A DNA stretch of 64,000 nt from Dasypus novemcinctus (GCF_030445035.2 NC_080680.1:53643212-53707211), one strand, 5' to 3'. Positions 37,043 through 49,984 are shown, counted from the first letter of the stretch. Numbers and translations are program-made. The notes: generated by a model from the sequence alone, not told the origin.

Positions 37043-39290
37043 GTGACATCAGCAAGAAAGGCAGAGTAAAGGTATCTAAATATTATTTACTTCATAAAAT
37101 CAATGAGAACACTGATGAAAGTTGTAAATATCAACATTTTCAGAAATCTAGAAATAAACCAGAGACTTGCAAGAATTCAAGGATCATTTACTCAAAAGAA
37201 ATGGCTGTACCTTGCTAAGAACAGCAACTTTCATCACCCTTTCCCCAACTCTACAAAAACCTTATGATCACAGCAGCCCTGAATGATAGGAGACAAGAAG
37301 CCATTGGAAGGGGCCTAACAGGTGTGATTCTTTCCAAAAGTTCCATTCCCAGAGAACCGTCATTATCAGATTGACTAGGCAGTTCCCTGAAAACTCCCGT
37401 TTGCAGGGTTTCTCTACATTTTAACTAACTCAAAGCCTCTGACAAGTTTCTGAAAGTCTCAAAGACCACATGTATATGTAGTGCTGTGCAGATGTCCCAA
37501 AAGAGTTGACATGACCCTAACATTCAATTCCAGCTGACTATGAGGTTCTCTGCAAGCAGGAGGTAAAGGCCCAGGCAGAGCTACAAACTACGTTCCTGAG
37601 TCTTCTTCAGTGTATCAGCACATACACAGACCTCTTGGCAAAGGCTGGTAGAGTGAATTATTCAACATGTTTAAGGGAAACTCTATCAAATCATTAATCA
37701 ATCACTAAACAGAGCACAGATTTTAGCGACCACACAAGATCGAGAAAACATACTTTATACAATGTGTCTAAGAGTAATTTAATTAACAGACAATTATGAC
37801 AACAACAGAAACAGCATTAACAACAAACCCTGGGGATGGGAAAGATCTGATTTCCAGAGTTTCCATATATAGTATTTAAAAGGTTATTTTTAAAATATTT
37901 GAAAAAAAAATAGCCTTTCCTGATTTCAAAAATTATTACAAACTATATTAATGAAAATAATATAGTACTGGCATAAGAATAGACATAAATATTATTAGAA
38001 TAAAACTGAGATTCCAGAAATAAACACTTAAATGTATGGTCAATAGATTTTTGACAAGGGTTTTAAGAATATTTAATGATGAAAAAATCATCTTATCAAC
38101 AAATGGTACTAGGATGAGTGGATATTCATATGGAAAGGAATTATATACTTCCCATTATATATAAGAATTCATTCAAAATGGATCAAACACTTTAGATGAA
38201 TCTATACAACTCTTAGAAGAAAAAATATGTTGAGCAAGGGATGTTTTCTTATATATGATACCAAAAACACAAGGAACAAAAGAAAACATGTAATTGGACT
38301 TCATCAAAATTTTTTAAAAATTGTGCTTCAAAGGGTACCATCTAGAGAGTGAAAAGACTACTTATTAATTGGAAAAATATTTTTAAAGCATATTCTGATA
38401 AGGGACTATTACTACATAAAAAGAATTTTTACAACTCAATAATAAAAGACTTTTAATCCAACTGGAAAATGGGCCAAGGATTTGAATAAATATTAATCCA
38501 AAGAATACACACAGATGGTCAATAAATTCATATGAAGATACTCAACATCCTTAGACATTAGGGAAATGCAAAATATGCAATGAGGTAGGTACCACTTCAC
38601 ATTCAGTAGGAAGACTATAATAAAAAATGCAAACATAAAGTGTTAGTGAATATGTAGAGAATCTGGAACATACATAGATTGCTGATGGGAATATAAAACA
38701 TCATGCTACTTTGTAAAACATTTTTGCAGTTCCTCGGAAAGTTAAACACAGAGCTTCTAACAATTTCACTCAGATGCATACCAATCAGAACAGAAAATGT
38801 ATAACCAAACAAAATTTTTACACAAATGTTTATAGAAGCAATATTTATAAAAGCCAAGAGGTTGAAAAAACCCAAATGCTCATCAACTGATGAATGGATA
38901 AACAAATGTGATATAACCATACTTTGGAATAGTATTCAGATATCAAAAAGAATGAAGTACAGATATATACTATAACATGGATGAACATTAAAAATATTAT
39001 GGTAACAGAGAGAAGCCAGATATATAGTGCTACTTATTGTATGATCCTAATTCCATTTATAGCAAATATTTAGAATAGGCAAATCCATACAGACAGAGAG
39101 ATTAGAGGTTGCCAAGGGCTGGAGTGAGAGGGGATTGGGATGGTGAGTGCTAATAGAAAAGGAATTTATTCTTAGAGTGATACAAATGCTCTGGAGTTAG
39201 ATAGCGGTTACAGTTCAAAAATTGGAATATAATAAAAAAGTGAATTGTACACACTGAAAAGTGAATTTTATGATATGTAATACACATCAA
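37043..39290 (+). mobile_element. L1M with internal deletion: 5' region joined to ORF2 3' part
   Basis: 37043 'gacatcagcaagaaaggcag' resembles an L1M 5' start, and 37800-37870 ('accctggggatgggaaagat') resembles L1M 5' UTR. From about 37900 it is ORF2 3' sequence ('actggcataagaatagacat', 'gaatgaagtacagatatata'), and 39060-39290 is the 3' UTR ('gaataggcaaatccatacag', 'ggttgccaagggctgg', 'gtgaattgtacac'). ORF1 and most of ORF2 are missing. It could also be two abutting L1 pieces. Confidence 0.7.
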
Positions 39291-39899
39291 AAAAGTTCCT
39301 ACTATTATATTTTGAAACTATCACAAGAACAAAAACCCTCTAAGGCCACAAACCAATGATATCCCATACTACTTTCTGTCCCCTTATCTTTTTTCTCTTT
39401 TTATAAACTGAAACCAGAGATTCTGTTTCAGTCTAAATTTGAGCCCTTAAAAAAAGTTTAGCCCCACTTTAAACTCAAGCATAAAAATCCAATTAAAATA
39501 TTTTTCACTAAATACAAAGAAACCTCCTGCTTAATTCCAAATTTTAGATAATTGCTTTAAAGTACACATGATTAAGATGAAATCTAATTTAAATTTCCTA
39601 TAAAATAAAATGTAAGAAATGCATCTAAATTTTAGGAAATGACCTATTTTTATGCATGGTTTACAAAAAAGATACATTTGATTTAATTATGCATACAATA
39701 AAAGAAGCTAGAGAAATGATCAATAAATATAATGTATCAATTGGAATTAGCACAACAAAGCTTTGAGTATTCAGCTACAATATTGGCCACTGCCCAGGGT
39801 CCAGGTTATCGCCTGGAAGACAGACAAGAATAGCACTATAAAACCTTTGAAATCTAAAGTGAAATTTTAACCACACCCAAAGCGGGCAGTTCAGAATTT
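39291..39899. other. Unassigned AT-rich sequence
   Basis: No recognised element. Confidence 0.4.
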
Positions 39900-40520
39900 T
39901 TTTTGAATCTAACCAGATTGACTTTCTACTGAAACAAACAAAATTAATATTCTGCAGATCTTAGTGGGAACAAGAATTTCATGGCATAATATTGTAATGT
40001 AAAAAATTCAATAAAAATTGTATGGAAAGTTGCTTGAAAATACACAATTGCATGAAAACATAATAACTCTCAAGAGAGTTGATCAGCAGATACAAACACT
40101 GAGATGACCTAAATGATGAAAACAAAAAATTCACTTCAGAACAACATATAGGAATGGAGATGACAGACAGAATAGTTAACAAAAATCCACAACACTCTTC
40201 TCTCAGCAATTCATAGAACAGATAGAAAATAAATATGGGAGACTTGAGCAGTACCATTAATCAATTTGACCTATTTGACATTTACAAAATTCTCCATCTT
40301 ATAACAGCAGGAAGTACAATCTTTTTGATATACATAGAATATTCAGCAATAGGACCCATTTTCTGTGTCCATAAAAAAAAAATTGTAGAATTGAAATTAT
40401 TCAAAGTATATCTTATGACCATAAAATAATTAAATCAGAAATCAACAAGATAAGGATATCTGAAAAATGCCTGATTATTTGGAAATAACCCAACACAACT
40501 TCTAAATAATCCATGAGTCT
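39900..40520 (+). mobile_element. L1M ORF2 endonuclease-region fragment
   Basis: Order of L1 ORF2 blocks: 'atcaatttgacctatttgac' (40259-40278), 'cacttctgtgtc'-region equivalents, 'gaaattattcaaagtatatc' (40393-40412) and 'aaatcagaaatcaacaagat' (40433-40452). Degenerate. Confidence 0.65.
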
Positions 40521-40700
40521 TGACCTGTGGTTTTCAACAAGGGCAGAGGTAATTTTGAACCCCCCCCCCCCCCCCCCCCCGTGGGCATTTGGCCATTTTT
40601 AGAGATGTTTTAAATTCTACAATGCACAGAACAGCCCTGACTTCAAAGAACCGCATGAAGTCAACAGTGCTAAATTTAAAAATCTCTCCTAGATGACCAT
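40521..40700 (+). mobile_element. MER5A-like hAT-Charlie element
   Basis: 'ctgtggttttcaacaaggg' start, 'gggcatttggccatttttag' (40583-40602) and 'tctacaatgcacagaacagc' (40616-40635) follow MER5A in order. An ancient non-autonomous DNA transposon. A poly-C run has expanded inside it. Confidence 0.8.
40560..40580. repeat. Poly-C run of 21
   Basis: Uninterrupted C21 inside the MER5A-like element, at a position that normally carries a shorter C-rich stretch. Confidence 0.9.
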
Positions 40701-41590
40701 GGATAATGAAGGTTACCTTTACCTTCTCCAAGGTCACAACCATAAACATTTAAGAGAAATGGACAAGTGTGATCCTTCTACAAAGCAGAATGTGCAACCA
40801 ACAAATTAATTTCATTGCATATTCAAGGAGGATTTGGAATTCCTTTCCATCAGGGTAAAATGTGCTCTGGTTAAATGGCTGCTGTTTGTCCCCCTTCCCC
40901 TTTTTCCAAAAAGATGTTTTTTCTTTTTCTAATAATTGCAGTTATGGTTTCTCCATCTCATTGTTTATTGCATTGTTGTATATTAGAAACAAATATTTTG
41001 TTGTTAGCTTATTTGACCCCTAGAAACAACATATGACATTCAAAGAAAGGGAATGAGGGGATGGAAAAAGTGTATCCAACATGAAAATAAAAATAAAAGG
41101 AAGAAATGATGAATGGGTGTGGTACATTCAAAGATGTGCATTCCAGCATAGCTTATAAGTTTGTTTATTTCTTACCTAATCACAGTGCTTTCTCACATGA
41201 TTTCCTCAATTTTAGAGATCAGAACAGCAGAAATTCAACTGGCAGTTCTCATGTTCTGCTGAAAGTAGCTATTTGACACCTTTTGAGCAATGAAACACAA
41301 GTCAAAATATGGTGGAGATTTCACAAAAAGTTTTGTTTTCCCAACACATGTAAAACTCTTTCCTCTTTGCTTGCTCTTCTGGCCTGTAATGTGGGCATAA
41401 ACTAGTTAATGTGTCATCCATATTGTACCATGAGTCCCCAGGCTTGAAGAAAAATGTTGACACTAAAGTGTGGAGATTAGTAAAATAGATGCTGTGTTTT
41501 GATGATGTTTTTGAGCTTCTAACTAGTCTTAGACCCGGTACTGTGGTTCTCATAAAGGGAAACAATTTAATCCCTATTTGTTTAAGTCAT
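40701..41590. other. Unassigned sequence
   Basis: No recognised element. The 87-residue minus-strand frame at 41302-41565 shows no domain I can name. Confidence 0.35.
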
Positions 41591-42150
41591 TATTATTTGA
41601 CTTCATCATTAAGATTGTGAGGAAGGAGTTGGTGCAGCAGAGCAGGTTACTCAATCAGAATACTTCTCTAGGGAGCCTGGGACAAGGTTTGACCCTTAGC
41701 CAAAACCTGGGAATGTGGCCCTCAGAATGTTCCCGATGGTGATGTTGTGCATGCCCAGAGCAATGGGGCATGATATATCAGCTTTTTCTGGATTGCTTAG
41801 CAAATTTTAATGTATATCTGTTATCTGGTCTGGGTCTTGAGTTTTCCATATCATTAGTGGTCATGTAATAGAAATGTTGCCAACATTATCAGCCTTTCAT
41901 AAATTCTCAGACCCTGAGGTATGAGCAGCTATCCTAGCTAGAGACATTTCATGTGTCCTATAGTTTGCTAGGACAAAGACAGCAGCTCCTCTGAGGCTCA
42001 GGACAGGAAAGGATTCCTGAAGCCTGTACCTGCACTTTCTAGACTTTGCCTGATCCCTGTGATTTTTCTCTTGCTTTTACTCTCTATCCTTTGCTGTAAT
42101 AAACCTGACCCATGAGTTCAACCTGCAGACAAATTCATTTCTAACAGTTT
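41591..42150 (+). mobile_element. Possible ancient LTR (ERVL type)
   Basis: The end part, 'ctttgctgtaataaacctga' (42090-42109) after 'ctagactttgcctgatccct' (42039-42058), resembles the R/U5 region of old ERVL LTRs with an AATAAA signal. The upstream boundary is uncertain. Confidence 0.4.
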
Positions 42151-42889
42151 CCTTTCCTGAAAATTCCAGTTGAATAAACTAATAAATCAAGAATTAATGA
42201 AACACTTCAGTCACGGGGATAAATACAGGATCAGTAAATGACATAAACAGATAGCCTAATATTTTTCTTACAACAAGACTTGCACACAACTAGGAACATT
42301 TTTGTATAAAATTCATCTGAAAAGTAAAATGTTGCATAATAGCTAACATTCTGAAAACAATCATTCTGGAAAAAACTACAGTTTTTTCCTTAAATATTTC
42401 TTAAATTGTAATTGATTAAATATTAGTTGCCAAAATTATCTTAATACTTAATTCTTAGGTATTGCTATTAATAGTAATATTGGTTGAATAAAGCAGTGAA
42501 GTAGTATACAGAGCCAAGAAATGTGTTTATATAGAAATATAACTTAGATAAAAGGCAATGTTTTTCTAAGTAGTAATAGAGGCTGGTTTATTGAATAAAT
42601 GGTATTAAGATAAGTTACAGATCATTTGGAAAAATATATTAACATAATATGATACATCTTTTATATCAGGGAGTGGCAAGATATCCTTTGCATGACATCA
42701 AACCCCAAAACTATGAAGAAATTTTTTACTTTTATAGATTAAAAAGTTCTTAAATATAAACTACACATAAATAAAGTCAATGAACTAGTGAAGTATGTTT
42801 AAAACTGCATGTTAAATTACGAAGAATATATAAGAAGAATTTAAATACCTCATGCAAAAGGGCAACGGCTGTGAAAATAGGCCAATTTG
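42151..42889. other. Unassigned; 42590-42830 may be decayed L1
   Basis: A few phrases ('tattgaataaatggtattaa' at 42589-42608, then 'catgacatcaaaccccaaaa' at 42691-42710) resemble old L1 ORF2 sequence, but the match is weak. Confidence 0.35.
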
Positions 42890-42975
42890 CAGAAGGGAAT
42901 TATAAGAATTAAATGAGTTAGAAATATTTGATAAGTGCTTAGAATAGTATCTGGATATACATTATTTATTTGTCA
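42890..42975 (+). mobile_element. MIR fragment
   Basis: 'aattaaatgagttagaaata' followed by 'aagtgcttagaatagtatct' is the 3' core of MIR in plus orientation. Confidence 0.6.
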
Positions 42976-43084
42976 ATTTAATTAAAAAGTAGATAAAATA
43001 GTACAAATTAGATGTTGTCATCCAAACAGTAATGGAAAAAATATTAAATATATCAACAATGTGTTTTTAAAAGTTTCCTATTAG

Positions 43085-43660
43085 ATCGGCAGACATTTTT
43101 TAAAAGTTTAAAGAAATGAGCATGTTTATTCACTATTAAAAGAAATAATGGCTGGTGAATATTTTTTAGATATCAGTTGAGCAGTCAAATTTGAATCCTT
43201 TTTCTCTTGTGATTTTACATTTAAAAATCAAATTTTAAGGCAATACATATACTTGTGTACAAAAAATAGGTGAAAGTGTATTATTACAGCATTGTTTGAA
43301 ATACTAAAAATTGTGATAATTCAATTTTTCAATCAACTGAGACAGTGGCTAAATAAATTTAGTAAACTCGTATTGTTATACGTGATAGCATAGAACTTTA
43401 TTTACTAACATTGAAAGAAAGAGTAACAATATCAAGTGAGAAAAATTCATGAAACAATATCTAAGTAGGATCTCAATTATTTTAAAATAATATATAAATA
43501 CACATATGCTCTCATATTAGTATAAAACTGTAAGAACAGAGAAATATGTTCCTGGTTAGTGGAGAAAGAGAGGCACAGAAACATGAAAATTTGGCCTATG
43601 TGCATAAATATTCTAAAAAAGATCTGGACTAGAAGTTTTTAATCATAAACATGAAGTTGA
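43085..43660 (+). mobile_element. L1ME-like 3' end
   Basis: 'acagcattgtttgaaatact' (43286-43305), 'aacatatctaagtagg'-type text and 'agaaatatgttcctggttag' (43539-43558) follow the old L1ME 3' order. Confidence 0.55.
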
Positions 43661-43690
43661 GGAGGTAGATAACATTTCTAAGTATATAGA

Positions 43691-43712
43691 TGTGTGTGTG
43701 TGTGTATGTGTA
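43691..43712. repeat. Short (TG)n microsatellite
   Basis: Eight or so TG units with one interruption. Confidence 0.8.
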
Positions 43713-46544
43713 TAGTAGGATATGTTCTACAAAATGAGAACTAGATCTTTGAGGGAGAAAGTTCAAATAGTCTCTTAAATGATGTCATAGGGAGGAAAGG
43801 TAAAACTGAAATAAGTAAAGCCTATGGAATCACTTTAAAAATCAGATTACTCCTATTTATTAAAGTGATGCATATATTCAATATAAAATTCCAAGGTGGA
43901 TAAGTTGAGATGAAAATATCAAGAACTAAAGAAGAAATGAAAGGTTTCTCTATAGATGGGGTTCAGGTAATCACAGGAAAGTGAAAAATTAAGCTACAAA
44001 ATGGCCTTAGAGTAGACAAGGCAAAGAGATGAAGTTACAGTTTAGGGATACACTAGAATATTTAAACAAAACAAAACAGTAGCTCTTAAAATTCTTTGTA
44101 AAGTTATTTCAGGAACTAAAAAATTGTAGAGAATGTGTAGAATATGTTCCAGTGCCAGGATATCAAAGGAAGAAAAATAAGTGGTTTAACATTAGACATG
44201 CATGAACATTACACTCAACTTTTTTGTAATAATATCTTCATTTGGACTTTCGTATCACATAAGTTATGGTTGAATTGTAGTGTGCTTTTCCATGTATGCA
44301 TTACTTCCAGTATTATATATACACACATTTGTCATATAGTCTGTGTAAAAGCATTAATTTAGTGTGAATGATTTTTCTTCACATTAATGTAACATTATAA
44401 ATGTGTTTATCTGAATATGCTATTCAGGCAAAAGTAGCTACAAAGATATCTATTTAAATCATAATTGGCAATTAAATAAAAAATGTCTATTATTATAATT
44501 TTAAATAATTTCATTAATTTTAAATTAAAGTAAGTGTGGACCACTGCATTCTGGAGAAAATCCCACTATGATGGAAGCATTAATCTAACCAAGCTGTGAA
44601 CTGCACAAATGATTTAGCATATGTTCCTTTAGCTGACCTGAGTTCAGCTATATTAGAGCAAAATTTTCCTTTCACTACAACTGCTGTCTAGGATTTAAGG
44701 ATCTGTTTAGTTGCTATAAATTGTTTTGATGACAGAAGGAGAGAGAATATAAAATCCCAAATGCGACATGAACACTTTAATTTAGTATGGCTAAAGTCTA
44801 AAGTCAGAGTCCGAGCTGATAATTACAGTACCACCATGGTGGAGACAATAACCTTGGTCATCAGCTGTAGTGGGAAAGTCGAAGTGATGATAGATATCGC
44901 AGTCTCTTCATCAAAGGACGTGACGGCTAAAAGCTTGCAAGATGAAGCTGATCAGTTTTAGATTCTGACAGGGGAATCTTCATCTCCTAAATTAATTCAA
45001 ATGGCTTTTCTGGCAAATGATATATCTGAGCTGATGATTAAAATTCTAGAAGGTTCTCAAAAAAAGTAAATATCAAGGATCGTAAACAACTTAATATTAT
45101 TATATTTTAATACAATAGTCGTCTTCTGATTGCATTTGCACTGAGAAATATCTGAGCTCTTGGATCAGTTTAATATCTAGTGGTTTTTACTAGCCCATCT
45201 GTAACATGCAATGTAAAATTTATTTTCTTTTGCTACCTTTCTACTCCTGTATCTATGCTCTTCCTCTGAGCCACATTCAGCCAAGATTGTAGATATAACT
45301 GACAGAACTTAAAGGGAATTCATTTTATAGTTTTCTTAGAGCTTGTGACTTTCCTAAAAGGTGAGGTAGCAATTGCAAGTGTAGGTTATACTTTCTTTTA
45401 AACTGAAAAAAAAAACAAAAACTTAGTTTAAAATGTCCATTATATAATAATTGAAGACTAGAGGCACTGTCAACTTTACTGATTAAAAACAAAACCAAAT
45501 AATAAAGCAAAACTAAACAAGTACAAGTTGATTTATTCGAGACAGAAACACAATAAAATGAAGAAGTTACTAATTCTGTTTAAACCAAGCCACCTGACTG
45601 CACAGAAAAAATGCATTCTCTGTGGTAAAAGTGAATAAAGTTGAGTCCAAAATTGTTATGGCTATTTGGGGATATTATTATCAATTTGGAGGCAGACTGG
45701 AGGGGGAGAAGGAAGTTATTAAATCAAGTTATAGTGTTGTTGGGGTCAGGGATTTGGTGAGATTATTCTACTCAATAATCTCAAACAGCCATAATTTGCA
45801 AGGGAACTGGCCTCAAAGTACTAAAAATAAAATGATTTTAAGATATTAGTTAAGTGTTAGATAAAATTAGAGTAGGCATCTGTTGCTTCTCTGGATTCTG
45901 TCATAATAATATCTTTCTTGATCAATGGATCAAGATGGAAATACTGTGAACACATGGATTTCCCAATTCAAATAAGGTATGAGTTTTTCAATTTTTGCCA
46001 TAAGTTTGCTATATAAATTTGTACTAAATTCTTTCCTTCTTAGATTCTTCATTTGTCAGACTCTTGAGGGACTGTTGTATAAAATATAAGTTCATGATAT
46101 AAACACATGTCACAGCACTGTTTCTAATAATAATCAATAGAGAAATTCAAGGAAGAAAGGCTTAATAAGACTAACAATAAGACACCAGGAAATCTACATT
46201 TAAGGGTTAGCAAAATCAACACTGTTCTAATGCAGCTGATTATAATTCAGGAAACAAATGTTCTCTTCTCACACTGATTTACATGAAACAGCAATAACAA
46301 TAACGTCAATAAATAATAATAATAATAATAACTATCAAGCCATTATCTACGCTAAGTAAGAGTTGGAAAAAATGAGGCAGGCAGAGGTAAAAACACCAGG
46401 AATCTCATCACTTCTTTATCAGATCATCTGTTCTTTCTTATCATAAAGCAGTACAAAAAGGAGAAATCACATTCCACCAAATTTTAATGTGAAGTTCAAA
46501 TGTGTATGAATTCAAAACCAATTTGTTTGTTTATAGGTATAAAG
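43713..46544. other. Mostly unassigned, including a repeat-free segment at 44521-45065
   Basis: No recognised transposon. 44521-45065 has no detectable repeat character and includes a 66-residue open frame at 44761-44961 (ends SSSKDVTAKSLQDEADQF). I do not recognise the protein. It may be conserved non-coding DNA or the remnant of a processed copy. A short AAT microsatellite is at 46309-46331. Confidence 0.35.
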
Positions 46545-46554
46545 AAAAGACCAG

Positions 46555-46931
46555 GGAAATGGATGTGACTCAAGGGGTTAAGAAGTTTCAGTCTACTACA
46601 TGGGAGGTCCCGAATTCAGTTTCTGGTGTCTTTAAAGAAGACAAGCAAGACAGTGAGCTGACATGATGAGCATGTGTAGTGAGCTGATGTCAACAAGACG
46701 ACACAACAGGACACATGAGTAAGACATAATGAGAGACCCAATAAGGCAGGGAGTATAGGTGGCTCAAATGATTAGGCTCCTCTCTCTCATATCGGAGTTT
46801 CCGGGTTCTGGATCCTTGTGCCTCCTAAAAATAAGACCTGAATGCAACAAACAGACAAAGCAAATGTAAACAATGAGGGGGTTGGGAGGGAGAGGGAAAT
46901 AAAGAAATAAACAATAAATCTTAAAAAAAAA
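46555..46931 (+). mobile_element. Dimeric tRNA-related SINE, complete
   Basis: Two tRNA-like halves (starting about 46558 and 46745), each with 'ggatgtgactcaa' or 'taggtggctcaaa' A-box regions and B-box-like sequences, joined by a spacer with 'gacaagcaagacagtgagct', and an A-tail. Flanked by a perfect 10-bp TSD aaaagaccag (46545-46554 and 46932-46941). Same class as 4305-4502. Two diverged promoters per element. Confidence 0.85.
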
Positions 46932-46984
46932 AAAAGACCAGTCAGCTAATTTAACAGAATACATTGCAATATATATACTGGGAA

Positions 46985-47385
46985 AATTCATTTATTCAAC
47001 AATGTTTAATTGAATACCTATTGTCTTTCAGGTACTGTTCTAGCTCCTTATATCAATGAATAAAACAAAAAAATTGATGTCCTTGTAGAATCTACATATA
47101 AGCGTGATGTACAGATTATAAAAACATAATAATTAAATTACATTGTATATTTGTAAGTGAAAACTGATAAAGAATAAAAGAAAATGCAAAGCAGGATAAA
47201 AAAGATGAACAATGCCTGCCAGAGTAGGTAAGTAGGTAGAAAAATGAGCTGAATTAAAGAAGGCAGTCAAATTAAAATTCACTGAAAATGTTAGGATTGG
47301 GTAAAGATTTCAAGGAATTGGGGAAATTATTAATAGCAAAAGAAATTTAGAGAGAAAAGTTTAAGATAAAAGAAGCACCTTGAGC
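46985..47385 (+). mobile_element. Ancient mammalian interspersed repeat, family uncertain
   Basis: 'ttcatttattcaacaatgtt' (46989-47008) then 'ggtactgttctagctcctta' is the common old mammalian 'body' that often opens L2-like or similar repeats. The rest is too diverged to name. Confidence 0.35.
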
Positions 47386-47390
47386 TGTGC

Positions 47391-47640
47391 TGTCCAATAT
47401 GGTAACTAGCCAAAATCAGCACACAAATGTGCTATAATAGTAAAATACATACCAGGTTTAAAACTGGAGTATAAAAAATAAACTAAAGTGTTCCATTAAT
47501 AATTTGTTATTGAATACATGTTTAATAGGTAGCATTTTGGATGTATTGGTTTAGCTAAATATATTATTACAATTAATTACATACATTTTTATATGGTTCT
47601 AATAAAGAAAATTGGATGCAAGGACATTTTGATGAATGAA
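47391..47640. mobile_element. Possible DNA-transposon remnant
   Basis: 'gtgctgtccaatatggtaac' (47386-47405) is a familiar end of an ancient hAT-like non-autonomous element. The opposite terminus is not clear. Confidence 0.35.
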
Positions 47641-48169
47641 ATGGTCAGGTAAAATGAAACCTTACATGAGGTAAAACAGCCAGCACTGAAAAACAGTTAG
47701 CACTGGTGGGATGAATCAGTGTCTATAAGAGCATCAATTCAAGGACAGATTGCTCAGTGAAGCAATTTCACATCCCAATCTTTCTTCCTCCAAAGTTTTT
47801 TCAAGAAAGCAACAGGGAGTAAGGGGATAACATATTTAAATTACATAGTTCTGTATATTCTCATGGTAATTGAATCTTAAATCTTAAATTATGTCTAATT
47901 TCTTCTCAATCTGTAAAATGACAGAAAAAATATGGTTTCAGAAATTGGGCTTTGTAATAATCAAAGGTGAATTCAGTTTAAGTACAGCAATGATTTATCT
48001 CGAGCTCAAGTTGACTCTAAGAGAAATTTCTATGATAACCTCCTCAATAAGCATTGAAGTTATGATAACCACCAGGCTTTCAGAATAAACATGCACAACA
48101 AAGCAAAATACCATACTTCTGCCTTCACAATTCATTTTTAAACATCTAGTATACAATTAAAAATAAAAA
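47641..48169. other. Unassigned sequence
   Basis: No recognised element. The 65-residue frame at 47891-48088 shows no domain. Confidence 0.35.
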
Positions 48170-48900
48170 AACACTTAAAGACTTAGAAAAATTCAAAGAT
48201 TAAGAGAAAATACATTCAACAGAAAGAGTTTTACATATGAACGAGCTATTGTAATTAAAGAGTTCTTTAAAATGTTTTAGAGATAATAAATAACTTTAAA
48301 GAAAAGATTTCTGTAAAAAAGGTGATGTTTTCAAGAAATTTCAACTTTAAAAGATATCCAAATAAAAACTTTAAAATTGAAAAGTAAAATATTTGAAATC
48401 AAAATTCATGTAATGGACTTAACAATATGTTGGACACTGAAGACAGGACCAGTGAGTTTAGAGAAAAATCAATAGAAAGTATCCAAACTGAAGTAGAAGA
48501 GGAAAATATTTTTGTTTTTATTATTTACACTGCATTACTAAACTATGGGATAATACAAGTTGTCAAACTCATGTGAGGTATTAAAAATACCAGGAATAAA
48601 AGGATGAAAGACTTATTAAAAATATTTAAGAATAAAATGGATAAGTGATTTTTTTTCCAAATTTGAAAATATTTACTTTTATACTGACATTTATATTATA
48701 TATCGGCAATACCTACTGCATTTTACAAGAGTAAATTAAGATGATATATGCATGAAAAAGAAGATATTTATTAAAAAGAATAGAAGCAACACATAAAATT
48801 ACTGATAATGTGAGTTACATTAAAATGAGAAAATTAAATAAATAACTCATAAAGAGGATGATTATCCAAGTAACAGAGCAGGAGAATATATTTAGAATTT
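48170..48900 (+). mobile_element. L1M or HAL1 ORF1-region fragment
   Basis: 'tagaaaaattcaaagattaa' (48184-48203) and 'gtttagagaaaaatcaatag' (48456-48475) resemble L1/HAL1 ORF1 coiled-coil sequence, heavily decayed. Confidence 0.45.
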
Positions 48901-48919
48901 ATACAAGCAATATTATATT

Positions 48920-49011
48920 TTTTTAGCTTGTCTTTTTTTTTAGTTTTTTTATTATTATTTTTAAAGATACATAGATCACACACAATGTTACATTAAAGAT
49001 ATAAGAGATTC
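48920..49011 (-). mobile_element. 1.7-kb family, copy 3: 3' tail on the far side of the L1
   Basis: On the minus strand 'taatgtaacattgtgtgtga' then 'tctatgtatctttaaaaata' matches the 3' end of copy 2 (20728-20768). It continues copy 3 at 54517-55740, so the L1 at 49012-54516 was inserted into this unit. Confidence 0.8.
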
Positions 49012-49740
49012 AACAGGAAGATGGCATCAGAGTAAGAGCTCCTGGTGTCAGCTCATGAAATAGGTCAGTTGGTGGTCACCCAGAGTTAACTAAATCACCT
49101 GTTTGGAGGACCCAGGAGATCAGAGGACTATCCTGAATCATCCTTGACAATGTGGAAGGAGACTACCCATCTGCACAGAGGAATTGCGAGTAGAGCACTC
49201 TATGCCTCAGAGGTCGGTGCCCATGGTGTGCAAACTGCCTCGGGAGCTATTCTGTGGTTAGAGTTGTAGTTCCATCTCCCCCAATAAAAATGGGAGGAAA
49301 ACACGGTGTGGCACAGGCTTCAGCTACTGATTAATGGATTCGGTGGGCTGAAGTAGAATCCTAAGAACAGCTAAACTTTGAGGCTGTCCAAGTCAGAGAG
49401 AAGCTGGAGGCTGCCATTTTGACTCCTAGAGCAGGGTGGGCACCAGCCTCTGCAGTATGGATTTCAGCTTCCCAGAGAGGTGGTGCAGGTCCCCAAAGCT
49501 TCCTCCCTGTCAGAGGTGAGAATGGGGTTTAGGCTAGACCTGCAATCCACCCTGGATGGAAACAAGTCAGTCCTTATAAGCACTGTGATTTTCAGTCGGC
49601 ATTGCTTCCCCTTGTGCCCAGGGCAGAGTCAGCCTGAAAAGAAAAGACAGGAAAGAGAGACCTGGAAGAGAGTCTAGAAATTACAACTATTTCAGTTACA
49701 GTAACTAAAAATGTCAAATATAAAATGACAGACAAAACAC
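49012..49740 (+). promoter_or_regulatory. L1 5' UTR
   Basis: GC-richer leader starting at the TSD. From about 49680 the text is typical of the L1 segment immediately before ORF2 ('gacaaaacacaaagatcaaa'). Confidence 0.7.
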
Positions 49741-49749
49741 AAAGATCAA

Positions 49750-49953
49750 ATGGATGAGATAAGAACTGCCTTTACAGTAATAACATTGAATGTTAATGGA
49801 TTAAACTCCCTGCATAAAAGACACAGATTGGCAAAATGGATAAGAAAATATAGGCCATCTATATGCTGTCTGCAAAAGACTCACCTTAAACCCAAGGACA
49901 CCAAAAAATTAAAAATGAAACATTGGAAAAAGATATTCCACACGAGCAATAAC

Positions 49954-49984
<31 letters not shown>

